Part shown: in pieces, positions 1 through 6,848 of the stretch
How the letters are laid out: each line of letters begins with the position of its first letter
How positions within the stretch are numbered: the first letter of the stretch is position 1
Assembly: GCA_021797025.1 (NCBI GenBank)
Contig: JAKAAK010000055.1
Coordinates: 1-14,634 of the forward strand
Source of the DNA: Thermoplasmata archaeon
Lineage (GTDB): Archaea; Thermoplasmatota; Thermoplasmata; Thermoplasmatales; Thermoplasmataceae
Reading direction: 5' to 3'
DNA: 14,634 nt
Translations under genes and position numbers: made by a program
Notes under the pieces: generated by a model
Database searches by the model: none
What the model saw: the letters and a program-made list of their open reading frames with translations, nothing else
What the model was told of the DNA's origin: nothing

Positions 1-23
1 TCTAGCACATTGAACTTGCTCAT
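1..23 (-). CDS. Start of an unidentified CDS, cut by the window edge
   Basis: An ATG on the minus strand at 23-21 opens a frame that stays open to the edge and reads MSKFNVL followed by D or E. A ribosome binding site AGGTGA (minus strand, 33-28) lies 4 nt before it, of the same type as in the csl4 operon. It begins 13 nt after tRNA-Lys in the same direction, so the two are probably co-transcribed. Seven residues cannot identify the protein. They loosely recall the start of archaeal RNA polymerase subunit H (Rpb5-like), but that is only a guess. Confidence 0.4.
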
Positions 24-36
24 ATTTTCACCTAAA

Positions 37-110
37 CGGGTCCGAGGGGGTTTGAACCCCTGACCGCCTGGTTAAAAGCCAGACGCTCTACCTAGCTGAG
101 CTACGGACCC
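37..110 (-). tRNA. tRNA-Lys (anticodon UUU)
   Basis: The minus strand folds as a complete cloverleaf. The 7-bp acceptor stem pairs GGGTCCG with CGGACCC and is followed by discriminator base G. The anticodon stem TCTGG/CCAGG closes the loop CTTTTAA, placing TTT at positions 34-36, so it reads lysine codons. The T arm carries GGTTCAAAC. No CCA is encoded and no intron is seen. A possible TATA element (TTATAT on minus, 143-148) lies about 35 nt upstream. Confidence 0.96.
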
Positions 111-231
111 ATAATATGTAGTCAGCCATATTTCTTTGAAAGATATAACTTTTGTTGTGTAATGATATTACTAAATAGTATTTTAAAGTTTTAGTTTTTG
201 TAATGCTATATGGGAAAATTTCCATGAAAAA

Positions 232-239
232 TTTAATAT
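232..239 (+). promoter_or_regulatory. TATA box of mtnA
   Basis: TTTAATAT is centred about 25 nt before the ATG at 261, the spacing expected for a leaderless archaeal mRNA that starts at its initiator codon. No Shine-Dalgarno sequence is present. Confidence 0.5.
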
Positions 240-260
240 CTTTTCCATTTATATTCCATA

Positions 261-1277
261 ATGAAAGTTAACATAAATGGGGAATCCAAATCAATTCTCG
301 CAGTTTGGTACGAAGATGACGAGGTCAAACTGATTGACCAGAGAAAAATTCCGGAATCTATTGAAATATATTCTGCAAAGAATAGTGATGATATATATTA
401 TGCAATCAAGAATATGGTTGTCCGTGGCGCTCCTGCAATAGGAGTCACAGCCGCATATGGGCTTGCAATGGCATTTAAAAATAAGGAGGATATGGATAAA
501 GCCGTAAAAACAATTTCTTCTTCCAGGCCCACAGCATATGATTTATTCAAGGCAATAGATTATATGAAGGCAAACAAATTCACCGAATCCGCAGCAAGGA
601 GATATGCCATGGAAATTACAGAAAGGTCCAGGAAGATAGGTGAATATGGCAATAGCCTCATAAAGGCCGATGATAAAATACTGACGCACTGCAATGCCGG
701 CGCACTGGCTGTTGTTGACTGGGGCACTGCCCTGGCCCCAATGAGGATTGCCCACGATTCCGGCAAAAAAATCTTTGTTTATGTGGATGAAACTCGTCCC
801 AGATTGCAGGGAGCAAAACTTACTGCATGGGAGTTACAGCAGGAAGGAATTGATTATTCTATAATAGCGGATAATGCTGCAGGGCATTTCATGAAAAACG
901 GGGATATAGACCTTGCAATAGTTGGCGCAGACAGGATTGCAGCGAACGGCGATTTTGCAAATAAGATAGGAACATATGAAAAAGCTGTGCTCGCAAAGGT
1001 AAATAACATACCTTTTTACGTTGCGGCCCCGGGAAGCACATTTGATTTCTCCCTGAAAAACGGAGATGGAATACCTATAGAGGAAAGGGATGAAAATGAG
1101 GTTCTCATGGTTAACAATTCGAGGCTTGGTCCTTTGGAAGGGCATGCAAAAAACCCCGCTTTTGATGTGACGCCCCATGAATATGTTACCGCATTCATAA
1201 CAGAGTACGGAATATTCAGGCCGGAAGAACTTAAAAAACTGTATAACCTTATTCAGGATGACCTCTTTATGAGGTAA
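261..1277 (+). CDS. mtnA: Methylthioribose-1-phosphate isomerase (MtnA)
   Basis: This 338-residue cytosolic protein belongs to the aIF2B/MtnA family and should convert 5-methylthioribose-1-phosphate to 5-methylthioribulose-1-phosphate in methionine salvage. It shows the phosphate-loop motif RGAPAIG (55-61), the catalytic cysteine in THCNAGALA (Cys144) and the catalytic aspartate in GADRIAANGD (Asp224), and its length is usual for the family. The start fits the TATA box at 232-239. It follows tRNA-Lys divergently and converges on trpS, sharing its last 25 bp. The related archaeal ribose-1,5-bisphosphate isomerase keeps the same Cys and Asp. MtnA is preferred because of the GADRIAANGDFANKIGTY block and because an MTA/SAH deaminase, the likely earlier step, lies at 10736-11986. 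Confidence 0.9.
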   Translation: MKVNINGESKSILAVWYEDDEVKLIDQRKIPESIEIYSAKNSDDIYYAIKNMVVRGAPAIGVTAAYGLAMAFKNKEDMDKAVKTISSSRPTAYDLFKAIDYMKANKFTESAARRYAMEITERSRKIGEYGNSLIKADDKILTHCNAGALAVVDWGTALAPMRIAHDSGKKIFVYVDETRPRLQGAKLTAWELQQEGIDYSIIADNAAGHFMKNGDIDLAIVGADRIAANGDFANKIGTYEKAVLAKVNNIPFYVAAPGSTFDFSLKNGDGIPIEERDENEVLMVNNSRLGPLEGHAKNPAFDVTPHEYVTAFITEYGIFRPEELKKLYNLIQDDLFMR

Positions 1278-2545
1278 TCATCAATTTTTCTGAGTGATTC
1301 ATCTTTCTTTTCTGATAGATTTTCCAGGAATTTCGATATATTTTCAGCAGCTTCTGATTTGCATTGCCCGCACATTCTTACACCCCCTGTGCATTCCTCA
1401 TATACTCTGCTCACATATTTATCATCACTGCTGTGGTATTTATATAGTTCAAATACAGGGCATATATCTGGGTTTCCACCCAGTTTTCTCTGCTCTTCCA
1501 CTGTCTGCCTACCACCCGTCACGGCGTGCTTTATCTTCCTTGTTGCATCAGCAGATGAATCATTCAGGCTTATCAGGGAATCAGGAACAGATGATGACAT
1601 CTTTCCTCCCTTGAGGCCGGTTTCCAGCTTCTGGAATGTTGCCGATGGTTCAATGAAGGCATACTCATTGAATTTCCCCTCGAGGTTTGCCAGAAGTATA
1701 TCGATCTTTATTTTTTCCCCTACGGTTGAATTTTTAATATAAATAGCCCGGTATTCATAATTGGGAGTGCATTCATAGCCACCGGCTTTTAGTGCTTCCA
1801 TGGCACTGTCAATGTACCTTTCCGGGCTGTCTATACCCTTGATAAACACCGATATTTTTCCATGGTCTTCCTTTACACTGTAAACCCTGAACCTTTTTGC
1901 CAGATCACGCATTAATCTTATATGCGGGTCCTGGTCAACTCCCACGGGAACCACCGTTGGCCTTGGCCCTCCAAGATTCCGGATCTGTGTGTGTAGTACA
2001 TCTGCCGCCTGTATTACCGGTGAATTCACATGCAGCATGGAGGATGAATCATTGAGACCGTATATTGCCTTTAACTCATTCATATTCGTTTCATTTGATA
2101 GAACAAATGCCAGATTCTGTGTATCAAAATTTTCAGACTGGAAATATATCCTGCAGGGCTTCAACCCCATTGATATATAGTTAACTATGTATTCGTTGAT
2201 AGCTATTTCACGGGCTTTTTCAAAACTTATCCCTCTAGTAGCATAGGATTCAAGGTCCGCAACAGCAATATAGACTTCAGCACCCAGGGACTGGAAATAT
2301 ATAATCTGGTCTATTGTTAGTTTATTCCCAAGATGCATGTGACCTGACGGCATCAATCCGGTCATGGCATTGAATTTCATTCCATTCTCAATTGCATATT
2401 CCAGATAATCGAGGCCACGCTGCCCGAATATCAGTTTTCTCCTGAACATAAAATAATCGAAATAATCATCCGGCTTATCTATTCCAAATTCCCTGATCAA
2501 CTTCTCATAATCGAAATACTGTGATGAACTCCACGGATTTATCAT
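1253..2545 (-). CDS. trpS: Tryptophanyl-tRNA synthetase
   Basis: This 430-residue class I synthetase charges tRNA-Trp. The N-terminus (INPWSSSQYFDYEKLI) is typical of archaeal TrpRS. The HIGH-like motif PSGHMHLG (66-73) is followed by NKLTIDQIIYFQ and ADLESYATRG. A central PVGVDQDPHIRLMRDL block binds substrate, and the KMSKS loop is KMSSS (315-319). These features favour TrpRS over the related TyrRS. The C-terminal part has four cysteines, three of them in CTGGVRMCGQC, but whether they bind metal is unknown. The last codons overlap the end of mtnA on the other strand by 25 bp. A likely TATA element (CATATAAAAC on minus, about 2577-2587) would give a leader of some 10-15 nt. A second ATG 10 nt upstream of the start is out of frame. 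Confidence 0.95.
   Translation of the reverse strand: MINPWSSSQYFDYEKLIREFGIDKPDDYFDYFMFRRKLIFGQRGLDYLEYAIENGMKFNAMTGLMPSGHMHLGNKLTIDQIIYFQSLGAEVYIAVADLESYATRGISFEKAREIAINEYIVNYISMGLKPCRIYFQSENFDTQNLAFVLSNETNMNELKAIYGLNDSSSMLHVNSPVIQAADVLHTQIRNLGGPRPTVVPVGVDQDPHIRLMRDLAKRFRVYSVKEDHGKISVFIKGIDSPERYIDSAMEALKAGGYECTPNYEYRAIYIKNSTVGEKIKIDILLANLEGKFNEYAFIEPSATFQKLETGLKGGKMSSSVPDSLISLNDSSADATRKIKHAVTGGRQTVEEQRKLGGNPDICPVFELYKYHSSDDKYVSRVYEECTGGVRMCGQCKSEAAENISKFLENLSEKKDESLRKIDDYLIKRSS
1257..1279. repeat. Inverted repeat at the mtnA/trpS convergent overlap
   Basis: GATGACCTC and GAGGTAATC form an 8-bp stem with one G.A mismatch around the loop TTTAT. It sits on the stop codons of both convergent genes, a natural place for a bidirectional end-of-transcript structure. 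It may equally be chance, since both arms are coding. Confidence 0.3.
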
Positions 2546-2605
2546 AAACCTTCATAAAAAACCTGTTAATTAACCTTGTTTTATATGAATAAAGAAAACA
2601 ATATT

Positions 2606-2610
2606 AAAAA
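2606..2610 (-). terminator. Oligo-T terminator after 5S rRNA
   Basis: Five T residues on the minus strand directly follow helix I of 5S rRNA, then AATATTGTTTTC. This is the simple oligo-T type used by archaeal RNA polymerase. Confidence 0.4.
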
Positions 2611-2728
2611 CGACAGCGAAACATAGTTCCCGTCCCCTCGCGGAAGATAGTACAGTATGTAACACATCGGACTTAACCGTCGGGTTCGGAATGAGACCTG
2701 GTATTTCCCCGATGTTATGACCGTCGTC
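2609..2728 (-). rRNA. 5S ribosomal RNA, unlinked
   Basis: The minus strand carries the conserved 5S core (TCATTCCGAACCCGACGG then TTAAGTCCGATG) within about 120 nt. The ends pair as helix I: GACGACGG near 2728 with CTGTCGTT near 2609. The ends are set by this pairing and could be off by one or two bases. No 16S, 23S or other operon member lies within the window on either side, matching the dispersed rRNA genes known in Thermoplasmatales. A TATA box lies about 25 nt upstream, and TTTTT (minus, 2610-2606) follows the 3' end as a likely terminator. Confidence 0.95.
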
Positions 2729-2749
2729 AACACTTAATCACTAACAATT

Positions 2750-2757
2750 ATATAAAT
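2750..2757 (-). promoter_or_regulatory. TATA box of the 5S rRNA gene
   Basis: ATTTATAT on the minus strand is centred about 25 nt before the paired 5' end of 5S rRNA, showing that this gene has its own promoter. Confidence 0.6.
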
Positions 2758-2810
2758 ATTTTTAACATGAAAAGGTTTTATATTACCTATAATTAAGTAA
2801 GTACTAATAA

Positions 2811-2820
2811 TTTATATATA
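2811..2820 (+). promoter_or_regulatory. TATA box of the MFS transporter gene
   Basis: TTTATATATA lies 20 nt (centre to base) before the ATG at 2835 and about 26 nt before the in-frame ATG at 2841. The second distance matches mtnA, 5S rRNA and the 6818 gene in this window, and so favours 2841 as a leaderless start. Confidence 0.6.
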
Positions 2821-2840
2821 AAAAAGCAATAACGATGCAG

Positions 2841-4169
2841 ATGAATAGCTACAAAACTATTTCGGATGCACCCTCCTCACCGTTTCTGAGAAAGATTACT
2901 CTGCTTTCCTCTATGGGGGTAATGATGGATGGCTACACACTTACTGTATTTTCATATGCCCTGCTTTACCTGATAAATGTTATGTCATTGAAAAGTTATG
3001 AAATTTCTATAATGGGAATATCATCCATAGGCGGCGTACTCATCGGAAGTTTAATTTCCGGCTACATAGCAGATATTTATGGCAGGCGGTTTATCTACAT
3101 TTATGACCTGTTCCTTGTATCCATATTCATATTTTTCACAGGATTTGCAACAAATTACATAAATTTCTCTATACTTGAACTCATAGTTGGTTTCGGCATA
3201 GGTGCCGATTATCCTGTCAGTTCATCCATACAGGCCGAATTTTCGCCGACCAAATCCCGTGGAAAATTTATGTTTTTCAATATTTTTTCCTTCTCCATCG
3301 GGTCACTTATATTCCTTGGCATTGCAGTACCACTTGTCCTTTTTACCGGAGTAAATGCATGGCGTTATATGTATATGGTGGGAGCAATATTCCCCATACT
3401 GGTGCTTTATTCAAGGAAAAAAATTCCAGAAAGCCCTTACTGGGTACAGCATAAATATGGCAATGCGGCAGGCAATGTGGCCAGAGAAAATTTCGAAAAA
3501 TCAACAGGATATACGATAGCCGCATTACCGGATATAAGCCCTGGAAAGACCAGGTTGCGGGACATATTCAAGGGAAAATACGGGAAATACATAATATTCA
3601 TTTCCATGGCATGGTTTTCATACGACATAGTAAGTTACGGCATATGGACATATTCCCCCTTAATATTTTCCACAGAAATCACCTCCTACTATGCAGACCT
3701 TTATGTTGTATTTACCGGAATGGCGGAATCTATACCCGTTGTTATCGGATTCCTGATTGCAATATACTACGTTGACCGCATCGGGAGGAGGCTTCTCCTG
3801 GTGATAGGCTTCCTGGGATCATTCATAGTCCTGGTCATATTCTTTTTCGTAAACGAGTATGCAGTTGTAGGGCTGCTGATGACATTCAGCGCTTTCGGGT
3901 TTGTCCACTTTTTCCATAATATCGGGCCCAGCCCAATTACATATACATATCCAGTTGAGATATTCCCAACACGTATAAGGGGAACTGCAATGGGTTTTGC
4001 CACTTCGATTTCCAGGTTCGGTTCAATCCTTGCCGTTTTTTCTTTTCCCATAATAGATTCCCTGTATGGCTTGAAAACTATAATCGTCTACTTTGCAGTC
4101 TTTGAATTTATTGGACTGGCCCTGACATTGAAATATGCACCTGAAACCAAGCACAAAGCACTTACATGA
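2841..4169 (+). CDS. Major facilitator superfamily proton symporter
   Basis: This is a 442-residue inner-membrane carrier with about 12 hydrophobic segments. Numbering here is from the upstream ATG at 2835. The first segment contains MDGYTL, the DG motif usual in metabolite:H+ and aromatic-acid:H+ symporters. The MFS signature GYIADIYGRR (76-85) lies between segments 2 and 3 and repeats as VDRIGRR between 8 and 9. PESPYW follows segment 6, and the end has PVEIFPTRIRGTAMG and PETK. Substrate cannot be read from sequence; Thermoplasmatales have many such carriers for sugars, organic acids and peptide products. It is a single gene with its own promoter, and it converges on the deoxyhypusine synthase gene with a 57-bp gap. 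The alternative start at 2835 adds only Met-Gln. Confidence 0.88.
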   Translation: MNSYKTISDAPSSPFLRKITLLSSMGVMMDGYTLTVFSYALLYLINVMSLKSYEISIMGISSIGGVLIGSLISGYIADIYGRRFIYIYDLFLVSIFIFFTGFATNYINFSILELIVGFGIGADYPVSSSIQAEFSPTKSRGKFMFFNIFSFSIGSLIFLGIAVPLVLFTGVNAWRYMYMVGAIFPILVLYSRKKIPESPYWVQHKYGNAAGNVARENFEKSTGYTIAALPDISPGKTRLRDIFKGKYGKYIIFISMAWFSYDIVSYGIWTYSPLIFSTEITSYYADLYVVFTGMAESIPVVIGFLIAIYYVDRIGRRLLLVIGFLGSFIVLVIFFFVNEYAVVGLLMTFSAFGFVHFFHNIGPSPITYTYPVEIFPTRIRGTAMGFATSISRFGSILAVFSFPIIDSLYGLKTIIVYFAVFEFIGLALTLKYAPETKHKALT

Positions 4170-4226
4170 AAGAATTTACGGAATAAAATTCAAACTAAAA
4201 TTTAGAGAGTAAAAATTATATGGTAA

Positions 4227-5165
4227 TTACAGGAAAGGCCCCACAAGAATGGGCAATAGTGCGGTAACATCACCGTATATGTTAACAAATTTTGCATCCT
4301 TCCTGACCTTCTTCCATGTTATTGCCTCTTCCAGCTTTGCGCCTGATAGGGAACCGTCATATTCCTGTGCAGTTGTGATATAAACCGCTTCATTCAGTCC
4401 ATCACGGAACTGGTTCCACCATATGGTATGGTGCTTTGATATTCCACCCCCCATCATCAATGCTCCTGTTTTCTTTGCATCGAATACTATATCAGAGAGC
4501 CTGTGCTCGTCTTCCAGGATATTTATGCGGAAATCATGGTGCATTTCATAGAATGACCAGAGCTGTGACCCGAATGAGCCATCAGTAATACCGGGAACGA
4601 ATACAGGTATGTTGTTTTTAGCGGCATTATACAGGATTGAGTTTTCATTGTCAAGCTTCAATCCGATTTCACGAATCAAATCCACCGGTGCCCATTCTTT
4701 TTTCTGATTGTATAGCTCCTCGATCATGGGCATTAGCCTGTCCTCAATTACAATGCCGTAACTTTCATCAGGGACAAAGACATTTCCCAGCCTGTTGATA
4801 TTCATATCCTTCAATTTCTCATCGCCAAAGTTGAATGTCCCGGAATAGTAATCCGTGTATGTCCTGGCAATATCATGGTCAAGTGTGCCGTTTGTGGTAA
4901 TAATCACATCTACCAGTTTATTTTTCACAAGCTGGTTAATTATGCCTCTGGTTCCTGTGGATATTATATCTGCAGGGAATGAAAGAAATGTTGTCTCATC
5001 AGAATTGAACTCTTCCTTGAGTATCTGGTATCCTTCATAAATTTTTTTTGATGTAAAGCCACCACTGGTTCCGAACATTTCTATTAAATCTGCAAGGGTG
5101 GTATCCTTCCTGACTCTTGTATCTTTTACAGGATTTTTTAGTAAATCTTCTCTTTTAACTTCCAT
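4227..5165 (-). CDS. dys: Deoxyhypusine synthase
   Basis: This 312-residue enzyme transfers a 4-aminobutyl group, classically from spermidine with NAD, to one lysine of aIF5A, whose gene is in this window at 12947. The family blocks are clear: TNGTLDHD (92-99), INRLGNVFVPDESY (123-136), GITDGSFG (192-199), GGGISKHH (239-247), TTAQEYDGSLSGA (264-276) and EAITWKK, whose Lys286 aligns with human catalytic Lys329. His246 aligns with human His288 and Glu280 with Glu323. Two acidic spermidine contacts of the human enzyme are absent: Asp243 aligns with Ser200 and Asp316 with Leu273. This could reflect a different donor, or simply the archaeal form of the pocket. A TATA-like ATTATAAA (minus, 5182-5189) lies about 20 nt upstream. 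Confidence 0.95.
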   Translation of the reverse strand: MEVKREDLLKNPVKDTRVRKDTTLADLIEMFGTSGGFTSKKIYEGYQILKEEFNSDETTFLSFPADIISTGTRGIINQLVKNKLVDVIITTNGTLDHDIARTYTDYYSGTFNFGDEKLKDMNINRLGNVFVPDESYGIVIEDRLMPMIEELYNQKKEWAPVDLIREIGLKLDNENSILYNAAKNNIPVFVPGITDGSFGSQLWSFYEMHHDFRINILEDEHRLSDIVFDAKKTGALMMGGGISKHHTIWWNQFRDGLNEAVYITTAQEYDGSLSGAKLEEAITWKKVRKDAKFVNIYGDVTALLPILVGPFL

Positions 5166-5260
5166 GTAACATAATATTATTTTTATAATTCAATGTATCG
5201 GTTAATTTAAGTTCTATATTACCTGCAAAAAGTTGAAATTCCACACATGTATACGCGCAT

Positions 5261-5716
5261 ATGGATATAGACGCTCTTCTGGATTTTATAGTAAGTGCAA
5301 AGAAGCATACATATGCATCCGGTAGCAGGGGCATAGAACCAGCTATTCCCGGGTCCATGGAATTTAACTTCAGGGATGGAATTATGGAATACAGGGATAT
5401 CTACTTCGGAATGCTTTCGTTCAGTGGGATAGAAACAGTGTACAGCAACGGAAAGCCTGTCTGGGGAATGGTATACTCCGGAGGTGTTACGGATGATACA
5501 GTAGATACCCCCAGAATTTATAAATTTTTAAAGCAGAGTCTGTATATGGTTTCTAATGAGGCTCCATTCAGAGGGCCGAAATCATACTCTGATGGAGTTT
5601 ATATCTATGATAATGATTTTATCGGTGATATTTCCCATTTTATCGGGTATGAAAAAATAGACGAGGGAGAAAACACGCTCTATGAACTCCATTATTCTGG
5701 AGGAGATATAGCATAA
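5261..5716 (+). CDS. DUF5680 family protein, function unknown
   Basis: This 151-residue soluble protein has no signal peptide or membrane segment. It resembles DUF5680, a domain found mostly in bacteria and sometimes attached to a helix-turn-helix. Visible family features are an N-terminal helix ending in AKKHTYAS (13-20), RDIYFGMLSFSGIETVY (45-61), GKPVWGMVYSGG (64-75), the APFRGP motif (101-106), and a GD...F.GYEKI...YELHYSGG tail. No catalytic residues are evident, and no DNA-binding domain is attached here. It is divergent from deoxyhypusine synthase across 95 bp and stands alone. The leader may contain a 7-codon frame (5247-5270) that overlaps the start codon. The family call is from memory of the pattern. 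Confidence 0.7.
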   Translation: MDIDALLDFIVSAKKHTYASGSRGIEPAIPGSMEFNFRDGIMEYRDIYFGMLSFSGIETVYSNGKPVWGMVYSGGVTDDTVDTPRIYKFLKQSLYMVSNEAPFRGPKSYSDGVYIYDNDFIGDISHFIGYEKIDEGENTLYELHYSGGDIA

Positions 5717-5812
5717 AGTTGAATCCCCCGGGGTTACCGTAAAAAGGTCGCCACCATTAACGTTAAAACCATGAATGTGTGAATATAAAACTATTCTAAT
5801 TTGAATACAAAG

Positions 5813-5885
5813 GGCCGGGACCGGGAATCGAACCCGGGTCCGGGGATCCACAGTCCCCAAGGATGTCCATTACCCCACCCCGGCC
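5813..5885 (-). tRNA. tRNA-His (anticodon GUG) with encoded G-1
   Basis: On the minus strand the acceptor stem GCCGGGG pairs with TCCCGGC. The anticodon stem GGGGA/TCCCC closes the loop CTGTGGA, giving GTG, which reads histidine codons. The T arm is CCGGG-TTCGATT-CCCGG. A G precedes position 1 and faces C73, so the G-1 identity base of tRNA-His is encoded in the genome rather than added later. No CCA is encoded. A possible TATA element (ATTTATGA on minus, 5903-5910) lies about 22 nt upstream. The 96-bp gap on the 3' side (5717-5812) holds only a CCCCGGGG palindrome. Confidence 0.96.
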
Positions 5886-5926
5886 ATAAAGGCTTAAGTG
5901 TATCATAAATACGTATAATATTTTTT

Positions 5927-6523
5927 TTAATTCTTATTTCCATATATTAGAACCGATTCAATTTCCCTGTATCTGTATTTATGATGGGGGTATATCATGG
6001 GCACCCTTATGAATATCCTGGTTTTTCTGACTATATTCAGATATTTTGAATAAAATTCATTTATGAATTCATAGCTTGCCATGTTATGTATACTGTATAT
6101 ATTTGTGCCTATTTCCACTGCTTTTTTGATGAATGGCAAATCATCATGCTTTATCACAGAACCGAAGGGTGGATTCATAATGACTGTATCATAACTCCCT
6201 GCTACCTCTGAAACTCCTGTTTTAATAAAATTACATCTGCAAAGGGATTTATTGCAGTTTTCCTTAGCCAGATCAATCATTTTACTATCAACATCGATGC
6301 CGGTGCAACCAGAAGACCCGAGATACCATGCACCTATTGCAAATATACCATTGCCTGTTCCCAGATCTATAACACTTTTGCCCTTGATGTTCCCGTCCAG
6401 ATATGCCTCCATGAGTATTGTGGCAGCTGTACCTGCATCCGTGGGGTACTGCTCAAGATTGATATTATAGGAATCAGGCAAACTTAGTCCTGATAAAAAA
6501 AGTTCAAGTGATTTTTTATTCAT
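5927..6523 (-). CDS. METTL5-like rRNA N6-adenine methyltransferase
   Basis: This 198-residue class I methyltransferase probably makes N6-methyladenosine in small-subunit rRNA, by analogy with human METTL5. In order it has EQYPT (24-28), the SAM-binding loop DLGTGNG (53-59), GIDVD (75-79) with the acidic ribose contact, and the adenine-methylation motif NPPFG (117-121). YSIHNMASYEF (143-153) and a PHHKYRYREIESVLI tail also match the human protein in position and pattern. The start at 6523 is chosen over 6586 because METTL5 proteins begin shortly before EQYPT, and the extra 21 residues of the longer frame lie wholly inside the upstream gene. The genes overlap by 8 nt (ATGAATAA), so translation is likely coupled. 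Eukaryotic METTL5 needs TRM112; no such gene is in this window. Confidence 0.88.
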   Translation of the reverse strand: MNKKSLELFLSGLSLPDSYNINLEQYPTDAGTAATILMEAYLDGNIKGKSVIDLGTGNGIFAIGAWYLGSSGCTGIDVDSKMIDLAKENCNKSLCRCNFIKTGVSEVAGSYDTVIMNPPFGSVIKHDDLPFIKKAVEIGTNIYSIHNMASYEFINEFYSKYLNIVRKTRIFIRVPMIYPHHKYRYREIESVLIYGNKN

Positions 6524-6818
6524 GTGTGGTTCCAACTGCCATTTCCAGAATACTCCATGCCATTCTCCTTGCAACAGGTGCTTCATTGCCCCTTTTCACC
6601 AGGATTTTTTCTATTTTTCTAAGGGCCCTCTGTCTTTTCCATGTACCGTTTTCATGAACTGCCAGAACAATATATTCGGCAATTTCCCTGTCAACATTGA
6701 TTCCGAATCTTTCCCTGATCTTTATCTGCCATACCGGGACAAGCACATCAGGTATATCACGCAATGTGTTGCTTCGAGTTTTTTCTATGATCTTGTTAAT
6801 ATTTGTTTGGTCTGACAT
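6516..6818 (-). CDS. Conserved-looking basic helical protein, unknown
   Basis: I do not recognise this 100-residue protein. It is predicted mostly helical, with a charged N-terminal third, a middle segment (IPDVLVPVWQIKIRERFGI, 22-40), and a basic stretch WKRQRALRKIEKILVKRG (60-77) that could bind RNA. It has no cysteines, so it is not the zinc protein Trm112. It has no membrane segment or signal peptide. It is the first gene of a two-gene unit: a TATA box (6841-6848) lies about 26 nt before its start, and its stop overlaps the start of the METTL5-like gene by 8 nt. The context suggests a role in rRNA or ribosome maturation, but that is inference from position alone. Confidence 0.75.
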   Translation of the reverse strand: MSDQTNINKIIEKTRSNTLRDIPDVLVPVWQIKIRERFGINVDREIAEYIVLAVHENGTWKRQRALRKIEKILVKRGNEAPVARRMAWSILEMAVGTTHE

Positions 6819-6840
6819 CAGGCTTCCATTAACTACAGCA

Positions 6841-6848
6841 ATATAAAT
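6841..6848 (-). promoter_or_regulatory. TATA box of the 6818 gene and METTL5-like gene
   Basis: ATTTATAT on the minus strand is centred about 26 nt before the ATG at 6818. It is identical to the box in front of 5S rRNA and fits a leaderless mRNA. Confidence 0.6.

Noticed and set aside
834..1178. Antisense frame of 114 codons in mtnA
   Set aside because: It is a shadow of mtnA, whose catalytic motifs are on the plus strand.
261..1277. Ribose-1,5-bisphosphate isomerase instead of MtnA
   Set aside because: This related archaeal enzyme keeps the same Cys and Asp, but the GADRIAANGDFANKIGTY block and the deaminase elsewhere in the window favour MtnA. It is not fully excluded.
1294..1742. Two plus-strand frames of over 100 codons opposite trpS
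   Set aside because: They overlap each other in different frames and lie wholly opposite a clear TrpRS; no promoter or ribosome binding site fits.
6524..6586. Longer N-terminus for the METTL5-like protein starting at 6586 on minus
   Set aside because: The extra 21 residues lie inside the upstream gene in another frame and have no counterpart in METTL5; the start at 6523 matches the family length and gives an 8-nt overlap.
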